This document shows, piece by piece, positions 1 through 8,578 of a DNA stretch of 64,000 nucleotides. The translations under genes were made by a program, and so were the position numbers. The notes below the pieces were generated by a model. It was given only the letters and a program-made list of their open reading frames with translations. It did not search any database and had not been told where the DNA came from. The stretch is taken from contig NZ_NFUT01000001.1 in assembly GCF_002127215.1 (NCBI RefSeq), forward strand, positions 186,001-250,000. The letters are read 5' to 3'. Position 1 is the first letter of the stretch; each line of letters starts with the position of its first letter. The DNA is from Hydrogenophaga sp. IBVHS2 (lineage in GTDB: Bacteria; Pseudomonadota; Gammaproteobacteria; Burkholderiales; Burkholderiaceae_C).

Positions 1-209
1 TCGACTCTACTGAGGGTTTCGGCGACGCGAGTGGCCCGTAGTTCGACTTCTTGCCTTTGAATGACCTTGACAGAGTCGTTCTGAAGACGATCGATCCACC
101 ACCATGAAGCAAGGGCGATGAGCAGTACGGAGATGCCCGCCAGCGCAGCGGCGGCCCAAGCAAACTGGCGGGCCAAGCTCTGCGGCGAATCAGACCACCG
201 GAAGGTCAT
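1..209 (-). CDS. Membrane sensor protein, N-terminal part only (runs off left edge)
   Basis: The ATG lies at 207-209 on the minus strand and the frame stays open to the window edge, giving 69 residues. About 18 polar residues with an Arg-rich stretch precede one strong membrane segment (around residues 18-38, rich in Ala, Leu, Ile and ending in three Trp). A charged region that should lie on the periplasmic side follows. This is how many Burkholderiales sensor kinases and diguanylate cyclases begin, but no catalytic domain is in view. It starts 24 bases after the stop of the upstream periplasmic binding protein, so the two are probably co-transcribed as a ligand-sensing pair. That functional link is inference. 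Confidence 0.5.
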   Translation of the reverse strand, partial: MTFRWSDSPQSLARQFAWAAAALAGISVLLIALASWWWIDRLQNDSVKVIQRQEVELRATRVAETLSRV

Positions 210-233
210 CTTGCGTGCGCCTCGTAGTCACAC

Positions 234-1451
234 TTATACCGGTACGAGGACGCCGTCAGCACGGTAGCGTGTCATGAGGAGATCCTGCTCCCCGAGCGCC
301 TCGTGTCGCTCTGGCGTGAACGCGGGCTGGTAAGTCTTGATCAGTCCGCGATAGGTGGGCAAATGCTCCAGAGCATCTCGAACTGCCACACGGTCAGTTG
401 AGCCTGCACGATTGATGGCGATGGCCAGCAGGTGAAGCAGGTCGTACGCATGCGCGGTACCAGTGGGCGCCTCGAGCTGCTGAATTGAGGTGATTCCAGC
501 TGCCTTGGCAGCCAGATTCATGAATCTGTCGCGGCGCTCGGGCTCCGCGCTGAAGAAGCTGAATGTCTGAAGGACGCTGAGATCGACCTCCTGGAGTGCT
601 GGCCCTGCGAGCGCGGCGAACTTCCCGCCGGTGATTCCCTGATGACACAGCAGTGGCAGGCGTTGTGCCACAGGCAGAGTTGCCATCTCGCGAACCAGAA
701 GCGCAACGTCATCGTCATTACCCACAACAATGATCGCTCTTGCTCCCGATTCGCTCAAGGACATGTATCGCGCGAGCAAGGACTTCTCGCCCCAGTTGTG
801 CCAGGCCACGCCAGTGATACGGGGGCGCTGCGCGCGTTCCAGATAGCGTTCGGCCGCCGAGAGGTTGCTTCTGCCCCAGCCTGTGTTGGCAAGCAAGAGG
901 CCCACCTTTTCGAATCCACGGAGCAGCGCCGTTTTGAGCAACTTAGGCATGGCAAGGCTGTCCTGCAAGGCCAGCCGAAAGACAAAGTTTGGATGGCGAC
1001 CGTGGTTGACGATCGGATCGGCCGAGGACCACACGGCCATCAGCGGCAAACGCAGCTCATGGACTATAGGCACGACATCCATCATCACGGGGCTGAACTT
1101 GCCACCGAAAACGGCCACCAAATCCGGCATGGCGGCAAACGCATTGAGGTGCGCGATGGCCCGCGCTGGCATCGATCGGTTATCTCGGATGACGAGCTCT
1201 AAAGGGCGACCGCCCAAGACACCGCCCGAAGCATTGACTTCTGATATGGCTATGCGCAATCCGATCTCAATTGCTTGTGCCGAAGTGCTGTTCTTGAGAC
1301 CGAACTCTGCGTCGACTCCGATCTGGACTGGACTGGAAGAAGCTTTAGCCGCCCCAGCAAAAGACGCCAACGCAGCCAACTGCAGCAAGCGTCTCCTCCC
1401 AAGGTCAAGCGGGAGCAATTCGACAGGCTGCGTGACAGGTGGAGGGGTCAT
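234..1451 (-). CDS. ABC-type periplasmic substrate-binding protein (Peripla_BP_6 / Leu-Ile-Val binding type)
   Basis: About 405 residues with the two-lobed branched-chain amino-acid/urea binding-protein fold. A signal region with Arg-Arg-Arg and a hydrophobic stretch ends in Ala-Lys-Ala. The mature start IGVDAEFGLKNSTSAQAIEI is typical of the family, followed by a GLRIAISEVNASGG segment. No permease or ATPase genes lie beside it. Instead the start of a membrane sensor follows 24 bases downstream, so it may serve a sensory pathway rather than transport (inference). Start: an open frame extends to 1526, but ATG codons at 1457 and 1451 place the signal peptide better, and a GGA lies just upstream of 1451. 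Base composition is lower in GC than the core genes. Confidence 0.75.
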   Translation of the reverse strand: MTPPPVTQPVELLPLDLGRRRLLQLAALASFAGAAKASSSPVQIGVDAEFGLKNSTSAQAIEIGLRIAISEVNASGGVLGGRPLELVIRDNRSMPARAIAHLNAFAAMPDLVAVFGGKFSPVMMDVVPIVHELRLPLMAVWSSADPIVNHGRHPNFVFRLALQDSLAMPKLLKTALLRGFEKVGLLLANTGWGRSNLSAAERYLERAQRPRITGVAWHNWGEKSLLARYMSLSESGARAIIVVGNDDDVALLVREMATLPVAQRLPLLCHQGITGGKFAALAGPALQEVDLSVLQTFSFFSAEPERRDRFMNLAAKAAGITSIQQLEAPTGTAHAYDLLHLLAIAINRAGSTDRVAVRDALEHLPTYRGLIKTYQPAFTPERHEALGEQDLLMTRYRADGVLVPV

Positions 1452-1457
1452 GATCAT

Positions 1458-1972
1458 CCGAGTTGCATGAAGTACAGACGTAACCCCGATGAATGCTACT
1501 CCACCCAAGCCGAGACTGGGGCGCACCAGATGGCTTTGGACTGACGAGCCTTCGACTTCCCGATGCCTTCAATCGCTCGTTCATTCTTAGGAGCAAGAGA
1601 TCGTGCGGGATGTGTCTGAGATGCTTTGGCAGATGCCACGGGATACCCGCGTCAATCACCGCCTGCCTTCCATCAGAGACCGTCATCGGATCAGGTAGGA
1701 GCGTGAGGTACGGCGAGCTCGTTGATTCCGTTCCCTCAAATACGTCCAAGACAATTACGGCATCTTGAACGCGGATGTCTTGGACAAATTAGATAAGCAC
1801 AGAAGTCCGGCAAATTAGGCGGCCGCACCACCCCAGTTGGCCCAATTGGGACTTGAAGTTTCTTCAGATCGCGTCGATAGGTTGGAGAACCCCGCGAGGG
1901 GTGGCTCGCAGCTCAAGTTGCTGCAGCCAGTGCTCGGTAGACCGGGCCACACAACACCATCCGGAGAACGTG
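1458..1972. other. Region upstream of the chemoreceptor; possible gene remnant on the minus strand
   Basis: No convincing complete gene. On the minus strand a frame opens at about 1785 and runs down past 1527. Its upper part (about 1785-1540) looks protein-like, with stretches such as VIVLDVFEGTE and AGIPWHLPKHLRHIPHDLLL, but I do not recognise it. It may be the remains of a gene once upstream of the binding protein. At 1785-1820 a near-direct repeat (GGACAAATTAG / CGGCAAATTAG) is visible. The chemoreceptor ribosome-binding site is at the right end. Confidence 0.3.
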
Positions 1973-3721
1973 ATGTTCCAGAATCTCAAGATCTCAACGC
2001 GGCTGATTGCTGCATTCAGTGTGCTGGTATCTCTGCTGCTGATCATCGGCGCACTCAGTGCCACCAGCGCACTCGGCATCCGAGACCGCTTAGTCGACAT
2101 CACCGAGCGGCGCATGACCATCATTGCTGACCTGAGCGCTCTGCGAGACGAAGGAAACTTCCAGGCTCGTGCGATCCGCAACATTGCCCTGCTGAGTGAC
2201 CCGGGGCGGATAGCCGAGGAAAAGAAAGCTATCGAAGCCTCCCGCGCCAAGGTCAACGAGCTGACGAAAGCGCTTGAGGAAAATATCGTCTCAGCCAAGG
2301 GCCGGGAAACACTGGCTGCCATGGCAACCACTCGGGTGCCGTTTAGAGCCAACGTGGATAAGTTCATGTCGATGATCGCTACAGGCGAGCGCGACGCAGC
2401 CGTAGCGCATCTCTTTGGCGAAGTTCGGCCAGCCCAGATGGCCTACTTCAAGACGATTGAAGAGGCTGTAAAACTTCAGACCGGTACTGCCAAGACGGCC
2501 AGTGAGGAAGCTCAGGATGCAGTAGACAGCCTGATCACCACCATCGCTGCATCGGTAATAGCGGCTTTGCTGATTGCTGTCGGCATGGCAGTCTGGATCA
2601 TCCGCTCCATCACCGGGCCGCTCAACCAGGCTGTTGACTTGGCTAGGGCAGTTTCTGCAGGAGACCTCACCAAACAGGTGGAGGTTCGTTCACAGGACGA
2701 GGTTGGCGTGCTTATGCTGGCCCTATCCGAAATGCAAAGCGGTCTGGTCAAGGTGGTGAGCCAGGTGCGCACGGGTTCGGAGTCGGTGTCGAGTGCGAGT
2801 GTGCAGATCGCCCAGGGCAACCAGGACCTGAGCTCGCGCACCGAGAGCCAGGCCAGCGCGCTGGAGGAAACCGCCGCCTCGATGGAGGAACTGTCGTCCA
2901 CCGTGCGCCAGAACGCCGACAACGCGGTGCAGGCCAACCAGCTGGCGCGCAGCGCCTCGCAGGTGGCGGAGCAGGGCGGTCAGGTGGTGTCGCAGGTGGT
3001 GCAGACCATGAAGGGCATCGAGACCAGTTCGCGCAAGATCGCCGACATCATCAGCGTGATCGACGGCATTGCCTTCCAGACCAACATCCTGGCGCTCAAC
3101 GCCGCCGTGGAAGCGGCGCGGGCCGGCGAGCAGGGTCGGGGCTTTGCGGTGGTGGCCGGCGAGGTGCGCAACCTGGCGCAACGCAGCGCGAGTGCTGCCA
3201 AGGAGATCAAGGACCTGATCACCGAGAGCGTGGAGCGGGTCGCCAGCGGCACCGCCCTGGTGGACCGGGCCGGCAGCACCATGAACGAGGTGGTGGACAG
3301 CGTGCGCCGGGTGACCGACATCATGGCCGAGATCAGCGCGGCCAGCAAAGAGCAGAGCGACGGCGTGGGCCAGATCGGCGAGGCCGTGACGCAGATGGAC
3401 CAGGCCACGCAGCAGAACGCTGCGCTGGTGGAAGAAATGTCGGCGGCGGCCAGCAGCCTGCGCACCCAAGCAGGCGAACTGGTTCAGGCCGTGGCTGTGT
3501 TCCGGCTGGCTGGGAAGGCCGATAGCTTCAGCGCCGCACCCGTAGCTATCCGCAGTGCAGCTTTGCCAGCCAGGTCCAAAGCTCCACCGGAAACACTGCG
3601 TCCTGCACCGAAGAAATCTGCCTCACCCGTCGTGTCTCAAACCGCACCTCCGGTGAGTGCGCCGTCTCGCCCTGCACAGACTGCCTCGGCCGATGCGGTT
3701 GGCGAGTGGGAATCGTTCTGA
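1973..3721 (+). CDS. Methyl-accepting chemotaxis protein
   Basis: Transmembrane chemoreceptor of about 582 residues that would signal through CheA/CheW. Order: first membrane helix (about residues 11-34), a periplasmic four-helix-type ligand domain of about 150 residues, second membrane helix (about 186-210), HAMP (about 211-265), then a cytoplasmic coiled-coil with the conserved hairpin tip (GFAVVAGEVRNLAQRS). The C-terminus is Glu-Trp-Glu-Ser-Phe, resembling the CheR/CheB docking pentapeptide. The start at 1973 has GGAGA a few bases upstream; the frame is open further upstream but without receptor-like sequence. Base composition is a mosaic: the segment from about 2740 to 3480 is much richer in GC-ending codons than either flank. 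A cheW follows 15 bases downstream. Confidence 0.93.
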   Translation: MFQNLKISTRLIAAFSVLVSLLLIIGALSATSALGIRDRLVDITERRMTIIADLSALRDEGNFQARAIRNIALLSDPGRIAEEKKAIEASRAKVNELTKALEENIVSAKGRETLAAMATTRVPFRANVDKFMSMIATGERDAAVAHLFGEVRPAQMAYFKTIEEAVKLQTGTAKTASEEAQDAVDSLITTIAASVIAALLIAVGMAVWIIRSITGPLNQAVDLARAVSAGDLTKQVEVRSQDEVGVLMLALSEMQSGLVKVVSQVRTGSESVSSASVQIAQGNQDLSSRTESQASALEETAASMEELSSTVRQNADNAVQANQLARSASQVAEQGGQVVSQVVQTMKGIETSSRKIADIISVIDGIAFQTNILALNAAVEAARAGEQGRGFAVVAGEVRNLAQRSASAAKEIKDLITESVERVASGTALVDRAGSTMNEVVDSVRRVTDIMAEISAASKEQSDGVGQIGEAVTQMDQATQQNAALVEEMSAAASSLRTQAGELVQAVAVFRLAGKADSFSAAPVAIRSAALPARSKAPPETLRPAPKKSASPVVSQTAPPVSAPSRPAQTASADAVGEWESF

Positions 3722-3736
3722 TCAAGAGGTGATGCG

Positions 3737-4267
3737 ATGCGACAAGATGTTTATAACAACGGCGCTGAGGTCCGAAGCCACGCAGGAGAATTTCTGAGTT
3801 TTCGGTTAGGCGGCGAAGAGTACGGGATCGATATCCTGAAAGTGCAGGAAATCCGAGGCTATGAGGTACCGACGCGTATCGCCAATGCGCCGCAAGCCGT
3901 TTTGGGTGTGCTCAATCTGCGCGGAGTCATCGTACCGGTGATCGACATGCGGCTGAAGTTCCATCTGACCGAGGCGCCCTACAACAGCCAAACAGTCACC
4001 ATCGTTCTGACAATAGGTGGACGCGTAGTGGGGATGGTGGTGGACTCAGTGTCAGCGGTGATTGCACTGGCTCAAGGGCAGATCCGTCCTGCCCCGACCT
4101 TCAGCGCTGCGGTGGCCACCGATCACTTGATCGGTATCGCGAGTCCCGATCCAGAACATCCCGAGCAATTGATCATCCTCATGGACATTGAGCGGCTGAT
4201 GTGTAGCGCGGATGTGCGCCTTGTCAGTGACCGCGTCACTGAGCAAGAGACCGCTGAAACGGTCTGA
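3737..4267 (+). CDS. cheW: CheW-type chemotaxis coupling protein
   Basis: 176 residues spanning one CheW domain. The N-terminal part has the hallmark EFLSFRLGGEEYGIDILKVQEI, followed by the conserved APQAVLGVLNLRG and VIPVIDMR-like segments (here IVPVIDMRLKF), and ends with ILMDIERL. It would link the chemoreceptor immediately upstream to a CheA kinase; no cheA is in the window, so it must work with one elsewhere. The 15-base gap to the receptor gene suggests one transcript. Mid-GC codon use matches the flanks of the receptor, not the core chromosome, in line with the pair being part of the accessory region. Confidence 0.93.
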   Translation: MRQDVYNNGAEVRSHAGEFLSFRLGGEEYGIDILKVQEIRGYEVPTRIANAPQAVLGVLNLRGVIVPVIDMRLKFHLTEAPYNSQTVTIVLTIGGRVVGMVVDSVSAVIALAQGQIRPAPTFSAAVATDHLIGIASPDPEHPEQLIILMDIERLMCSADVRLVSDRVTEQETAETV

Positions 4268-4401
4268 CCGGCGCCTCCTTAGCATCACTCGAGCGTTTTA
4301 GACTGATTTGACTCCTATCTACACGTTTGTTCTGATCACTGCATAGATGCAACTCATGATCTGATTCGAACAACGCAGGCAGTGGTCCATATCACTCGGA
4401 A

Positions 4402-4992
4402 ATGCCTTTACCTGCAAAGCCCATCCTCTCCATCACAGCCGTATTCTCTATGTACGACCTTGGCTACGACCCCGATGACATCGTCGTCAAAGTGTCTGAA
4501 TTGATGGTGGCTACTGCCGACTCCTGCGACGAGCAGATCGACGCTTCCATCAGTGAAGTCCTGCGCCTACTTCGTGACCGGATGGCCATGGATGTTGTCT
4601 TCGTCTCTGAATTTGTCGATGGTCAACGCGTCATCCGCAAGGTAGAGCAGAGCGAGGGGACGCACATCCTGAACCCTGGCGACGGTGGCCCTCTTGAGGA
4701 GAGCTGGTGCAAGCAGGTAGTCGATGGCCGCATGCCGCAGTTTATGCCGGACGCAAGTTCCGACCCTGTAGCGTCGAGACTGCTGGCTGAGCTTCCCTTC
4801 CCGATCGGCACTCACATCAGTACACCTATCGTGCTGGCCAATGGTGAGATATACGGTACTCTTTGCTGCTTCAGCTTTCAGCCCAACGAGGCAGCAACGA
4901 TCGAGGATCTCGCCAGACTCCAGATGACTGCGAAACTGGCGGCCGTCAGGCTCAAACCGCCCCCCCGCACAAACGCATGTCTATCTCAGTGA
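4402..4992 (+). CDS. GAF domain protein
   Basis: Soluble protein of 196 residues (180 if the ATG at 4450 is used). A helical N-terminus of about 50 residues leads into one GAF domain (about residues 50-185) with the typical VVFVSEFVDGQRVIRKV beta-strand and the closing GTHISTPIVLANGEIYGTLC strand pair. No enzymatic output domain follows, so it is a stand-alone sensory domain. In related Burkholderiales proteins this GAF type precedes EAL or kinase domains, which are absent here. It lies 134 bases after cheW on the same strand. Ligand unknown. The ribosome-binding site is weak for either start. Confidence 0.75.
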   Translation: MPLPAKPILSITAVFSMYDLGYDPDDIVVKVSELMVATADSCDEQIDASISEVLRLLRDRMAMDVVFVSEFVDGQRVIRKVEQSEGTHILNPGDGGPLEESWCKQVVDGRMPQFMPDASSDPVASRLLAELPFPIGTHISTPIVLANGEIYGTLCCFSFQPNEAATIEDLARLQMTAKLAAVRLKPPPRTNACLSQ

Positions 4993-5115
4993 TGCTCAAA
5001 GGGAGCGCCCGGCAACAAGCATAGGGACGCATCAATTCGCCCAGCTCAGCCCGATATTGATCTGACTGGCGTGTCTGGGAGCAGCCCGTATTGAACCGCA
5101 ATCGCCTTTAGTGAC

Positions 5116-5508
5116 ATGGTGAACCAGAGATCTTGGCGCCTTGAACTTGGACTGCTTGTGGCGTTTGCATGCATTGCATCGCCGGATACGTTCGCGCAGA
5201 CGGACCACGAGGTTCGCTCTGACCAGGTCCTGGAGACGCCAAGCTATTCGCTTCGGATCCAAGTCAGATGCGATGAGGGCGAGGTAACTTGCGACAAGGT
5301 ATACCTTACAGGCAAGAACAAGAGAACCCAAAAAAAGCTTCATCTCCGAGGGACGACACTACACAGTCGATGCGCAGATGACGCCTCTCCATGTCGGTTC
5401 TTGGGCTATGTGTTCGTTGACAAGAATCTTTCGTATTTCGTCAGCGAAGCTGGCAGCATTGAAGTTCGCAGCCGGTCAAAAGTTGTGCTCGTTGAACGAG
5501 GTGAATGA
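5116..5508 (+). CDS. Small exported protein of unknown function
   Basis: 130 residues. The first about 28 form a standard signal peptide: basic start (NQRSWR), hydrophobic core (LELGLLVAFACIA) and a likely cut after Thr-Phe-Ala. The mature part is polar and has four cysteines (in VRCDEGEVTCDK, HSRCADD and SPCRF), which could form disulfides in the periplasm. I do not recognise a family. The preceding 120 bases show no other gene. Codon use is mid-GC like its neighbours. Confidence 0.6.
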   Translation: MVNQRSWRLELGLLVAFACIASPDTFAQTDHEVRSDQVLETPSYSLRIQVRCDEGEVTCDKVYLTGKNKRTQKKLHLRGTTLHSRCADDASPCRFLGYVFVDKNLSYFVSEAGSIEVRSRSKVVLVERGE

Positions 5509-5835
5509 CATCACCAAGACAGATAAAGAGACATCTGGAAGCGCCACGCACTTGATCGGTGGGGGCTTCGCCAGTTTCCGGACAGTCTGCTTTCATGATG
5601 GCCAGAAGCCTGCTTGCGAGTTCGGACATCTGAAGGCGATGTCGTAGAGGTGATTTCGGCTACCCTTGCGGTTAGCATGTTTTCGCGGGCCGCCGAGGTT
5701 GAAGCGGCCCGGTCATGAATAGCACCTCTGGTTCAAAGCCTGGAGGCTTGATTCTGCCTCGGTAGACATTGATCACAGAAGCTTTTGATGCTGTCGAGTC
5801 TGCACCCCCGTCATTGAACCTTTGCCATTTGGCTG
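5509..5835. other. Non-coding stretch with one GC-rich hairpin
   Basis: No supported gene in about 330 bases. At 5686-5711 there is a perfect 8-bp inverted repeat (CGGGCCGC, 10-base loop, GCGGCCCG). It lacks a run of T after it on the plus strand, so it is at best a weak terminator or transcript-stabilising hairpin for the small exported protein gene. Confidence 0.4.
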
Positions 5836-6513
5836 GTGGCCATGGTCGTGCTGTACATCAGCATGTGGCAGTCCTTCTGGACGAGGTCCATGGTGGCCCT
5901 CTTCGGCACGATGACCCGAAACCAGTATGCGGCTCTGAATTTCTGTGTGGTCGCAGCAGTCACGGCATTGGCGATGCGACCTGTCTGGAGCCTCAAGCGC
6001 TTTGTGTTATGGGTGATTACCACCGCCATCTGGCTGGTGGTCTGCCGGGCCAACTCCATGGGGTCGCTCGCTTACTACAGCGGCGCCATTGCTATCGGCG
6101 CGGCCTTGTGGCTCACTGCCTCGCCTCGCTCGGGCTACTGGATGCGCATGGGTGGAGTCGGATCGGCGTTCCTAGAGGTACCCAGGCAGCTGTACCTGTC
6201 GCTCTCAGCCCCCGGTCTGCTGTCGGTGCAAAACTTCAAGCCCGAAGGTGGCGCCAGTGCTTCTGCGCAGATTACGCTTGCCTCCGTACAGATTGATCTT
6301 CGCGAGGAGCAGGCAATGCAAACTTGGCGGGATGTACGTGCCCATACCGTGACCGGTACTGCTTACAGCAATGACGGGCAGATCATCCCGTTGAGCGGCA
6401 CCGGCTACACCGACCATGGCTTCAAATCAGCCGTGCTCCCTACCGGCAACATGACGGTGACGCTCACAGGACAGAACCCCAGCGGGCAAACGGAGAAGGT
6501 ACAGATCTATTGA
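5836..6513 (+). CDS. Membrane protein of unknown function, possibly missing its natural N-terminus
   Basis: About 223-225 residues from GTG 5836 or ATG 5842. Three or four hydrophobic segments fill the first 100 residues (including AALNFCVVAAVTALA and FVLWVITTAIWLVV). The C-terminal about 100 residues are soluble, Thr- and Gly-rich, with a beta-sandwich-like pattern (VTGTAYSNDGQIIPLSGTGY). The frame is open upstream only to a stop at 5815, and the first codons already read as membrane helix (FAIWLVAMVVLY), so the real N-terminus may have been lost. No family recognised. Confidence 0.45.
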   Translation: MAMVVLYISMWQSFWTRSMVALFGTMTRNQYAALNFCVVAAVTALAMRPVWSLKRFVLWVITTAIWLVVCRANSMGSLAYYSGAIAIGAALWLTASPRSGYWMRMGGVGSAFLEVPRQLYLSLSAPGLLSVQNFKPEGGASASAQITLASVQIDLREEQAMQTWRDVRAHTVTGTAYSNDGQIIPLSGTGYTDHGFKSAVLPTGNMTVTLTGQNPSGQTEKVQIY

Positions 6514-6721
6514 GTGGCGTCAAAGGCAGCGTATGCGTTGAAGGACCACTTCATCGCCCCGCTCAAGGCACGGACATCCTGAGCTAACGAAGACGATCGC
6601 TGGGAGCACGTCGCCTTCAAGCGCAAGCTGCTAGCGACACAATCCGCCCCTCCGATTCCAGTGCGCACAGCATGAGGTGCATTAGGTATCCACATCTGAT
6701 GATGGCATCGATCAAACATTC

Positions 6722-6924
6722 ATGTCTGAGATGCCAACAGACTTGGGAGCCCATGAGCTGGGAGGGTATCGTGCTAGCGCACCGCACGACCTGGCCGCAC
6801 CTGCGCTGCTCGGGCTTGCATCTTTTGACTCGAAGCTTGAACGACTTGCCGCCTGTGTCTGCGTTCGGCATGTGGCCAGCACCACCTTCGCAGTCGACCG
6901 TGTCGAGGGCAGCGCTATGAGTTT
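6722..6924 (+). pseudogene. Possible truncated reading frame cut by the IS3-family element
   Basis: A frame beginning at ATG 6722 gives about 67 residues up to the left end of the insertion element at 6925, where the sequence passes into the inverted repeat. The segment LAAPALLGLASFDSKLERLA followed by a VRHVASTTFAVDRVEG stretch loosely resembles the start of the GAF proteins nearby, but no continuation was found right of the element. It could equally be a chance frame. Confidence 0.25.
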
Positions 6925-6985
6925 TGGGCTGCTGCCGGTTTCACAGACACCTTGTTAAGGTGGAAGATGAAACCGGAGGTGGTTC

Positions 6986-7279
6986 ATGGAGAGAAGAAGG
7001 ACATTCAGCCGCGAGTTCAAGCTTGAGGCGGTCAGGCTGGTCACTGAGCGTGGGGTGGCAGTGGCCCAGGCGGCGAAGGACCTGGACGTTCACGAGAACG
7101 TGCTGCGCAAGTGGGTGCGTGAGCTGCGAGAGGAGCCCCAGGCGGCGTTCCCTGGCAACGGCAAGCAAAAGGCCCAGGACATCGAGATAGCGCGACTGCG
7201 CAAGGAGGTTGCCAAGCTCAAGATGGAGCGCGACATCCTGAAAAAAGCCGCAGCCTACTTCGCAAAGGAGTCGAAGTGA
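6986..7279 (+). CDS. IS3-family transposase OrfA
   Basis: 97 residues. It has an N-terminal helix-turn-helix (SREFKLEAVRLVTERGVAVA... KDLDVHENVLRKWVREL) that would bind the element ends, then a leucine-rich coiled coil (IARLRKEVAKLKMERDILKK) that pairs OrfA with the OrfAB fusion. The end overlaps the start of orfB by 4 bases (ATGA), the usual site of programmed frameshifting in the family. This half is intact although its partner is not. Confidence 0.9.
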   Translation: MERRRTFSREFKLEAVRLVTERGVAVAQAAKDLDVHENVLRKWVRELREEPQAAFPGNGKQKAQDIEIARLRKEVAKLKMERDILKKAAAYFAKESK

Positions 7280-8132
7280 AGTTCGGCTTCGTGGCGAAAC
7301 ACCGAGGGGCTTGGCCGGTCAATCTGATGTGCGAGGTGCCCGGTGTCTCGCGAGGTGGCTTGTATGCATGGCTCACGCGGCCGAGGAGCCGGTGCAGCCT
7401 CAGCGACGAGGTGCTGGGCGCGCAGGTGCGCCAGAGCTTCGTGTGCAGCGACTGCACCTACGGCGCACGACTAGGGTGGCACGACGTGCTGGAGCAAGGC
7501 TAGACTTGGCGGCTGCACCGCATCGCGCGACTCATGCGCGAGCAGGCGCTGCGAGCCAGACCCCGGCGGCGTGGGCTACCCAAGGACCGGGGGAGCGCAG
7601 CGCGGTGGCTGACAATGTGCTGGGCCGCCAGTTCCAAGCCGATGGCTCGAACCAGAAGTGGGTGGCCGACTTCACCTACATTTGGGCCGCCGAGGGGTGG
7701 CTGTACGTGGCTCCTGTGCTGGACCTGTAACCGCGGCGTATCGTGGGCTGGTCGGTGCAGGACAGCATGACCTCACATCTCGTGGTGCGACGCCCTTATG
7801 ATGGCTGTGTGGTGCAGGGGCAGACCCGCGGCGTTCTGCACCGCTCGGACCAGGGCAGCCGGTACAACAGCGAGCACTTCCAGAATCTGCTGGCTGAACA
7901 GGGCATCACTTGCAGCATGAGCCGGGCCGGCGAGGTCTGCGACAACTCGGCCATGGAGAGGTTCTTCAGCCCCCTCTAGACCAAGTGCACGGCCAGGAAG
8001 GTGTACCGAAGTCGAGGCCAGTCCTGCTTAGACGTGTTCGACCACATAGAGTGCTTCTACAACCTGACGCGCCGGCATTCGACGCTCGGCTATCTCAGTC
8101 CCGTACAGTTCGAGCAAGCTCAAGAAGCTTAG
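7276..8132 (+). pseudogene. IS3-family transposase OrfB (DDE integrase), broken
   Basis: The reading starts at 7276. It meets an amber stop at 7501-7503, shifts frame near 7590, and has further stops at about 7727 and 7977-7979 before the natural TAG at 8130-8132. The DDE parts can still be read across the breaks: the first Asp in WVADFTYIW, the second in HRSDQGSRYNSEHF, the Glu in NSAMERFFSPL, and the C-terminal YNLTRRHSTLGYLSPVQFE. With at least four lesions this is old decay rather than a sequencing slip. Confidence 0.88.
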
Positions 8133-8223
8133 GTCGGTGTCAACGGAACCGGCAGCAGCCCACCCTGAGTGGCTCACTGGTTGGATCAATTCAGCTAAGG
8201 CTCGCAAACGGATGGGAGGCAGG

Positions 8224-8454
8224 ATGGTCTCGGTTATTTCAGGAAGTTATCAACGCAAATCCGACGGCGAGTACTTCACCTATGTCGCGAAAATCCACTT
8301 GGAAGTGGACGCCTTCAGTGCAAAGGTGTTTGACGCGAACGGTGAGCTCGCTGGGACGCCCATGTTGTTTTTTGCCGGTACCTCTGGACTGGTTGAGGCA
8401 CAGTGCCGCGAGTGGGTGGAGCGATGCATCCGCAACAAGGAAGGGGTCGCGTGA
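8224..8454 (+). CDS. Small conserved-looking protein of unknown function (76 aa)
   Basis: Start at ATG 8224 with GGGAGG five bases upstream; the open frame extends left into the IS end and that part is not used. 76 residues with a beta-rich first half (VISGSYQRKSDGEYFTYVAK), a central ANGELAGTPMLFFAG segment and an acidic/basic C-terminal helix (CREWVERCIRNKEGVA) holding two cysteines. A second, broken copy of the same gene lies at 9668-9784 on the other strand, sharing NG-(E/D)-x-AG-x-P and C-x2-W-(V/I)-E-x-CIR. Recurrence supports it as a genuine family. Function unknown. Confidence 0.6.
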   Translation: MVSVISGSYQRKSDGEYFTYVAKIHLEVDAFSAKVFDANGELAGTPMLFFAGTSGLVEAQCREWVERCIRNKEGVA

Positions 8455-8578
8455 TGCAGATGGGTATCTCTTTTGATCACGCAGCTCAGCGCATCTCGCA
8501 TCTCATCAGTCAGCAGGATGGTCCTCTAAAGGTCCCCTACTGAGGTTGTACCCCTCTCACGCTTATCAAAGGATCTAC

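Larger units (their letters stand above)
6925..8162 (+). mobile_element. IS3-family insertion sequence, decayed (about 1.24 kb)
   Basis: Bounded by imperfect inverted repeats of about 27 bp. The left end begins TGGGCTGCTGCCGGTTTC and continues to GACACC at 6951. The right end is the reverse complement, GGTGTC...GGCAGCAGCCCA, ending at 8162. The element starts TG and ends CA as IS3 members do. Inside are an intact orfA and an orfB broken by a frameshift and three stop codons. The flanking trinucleotides (ttt / ccc) do not match, so no target duplication remains. It cannot move by its own transposase. Confidence 0.85.

Noticed and set aside
5686..5711. CGGGCCGC hairpin as an intrinsic terminator
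   Set aside because: No T-run follows, so it is listed only as a hairpin within the gene-free stretch.
8137..8223. Upstream extension of the 76-aa gene into the IS right end
   Set aside because: The ribosome-binding site GGGAGG fits ATG 8224, and the extension encodes IS end sequence.
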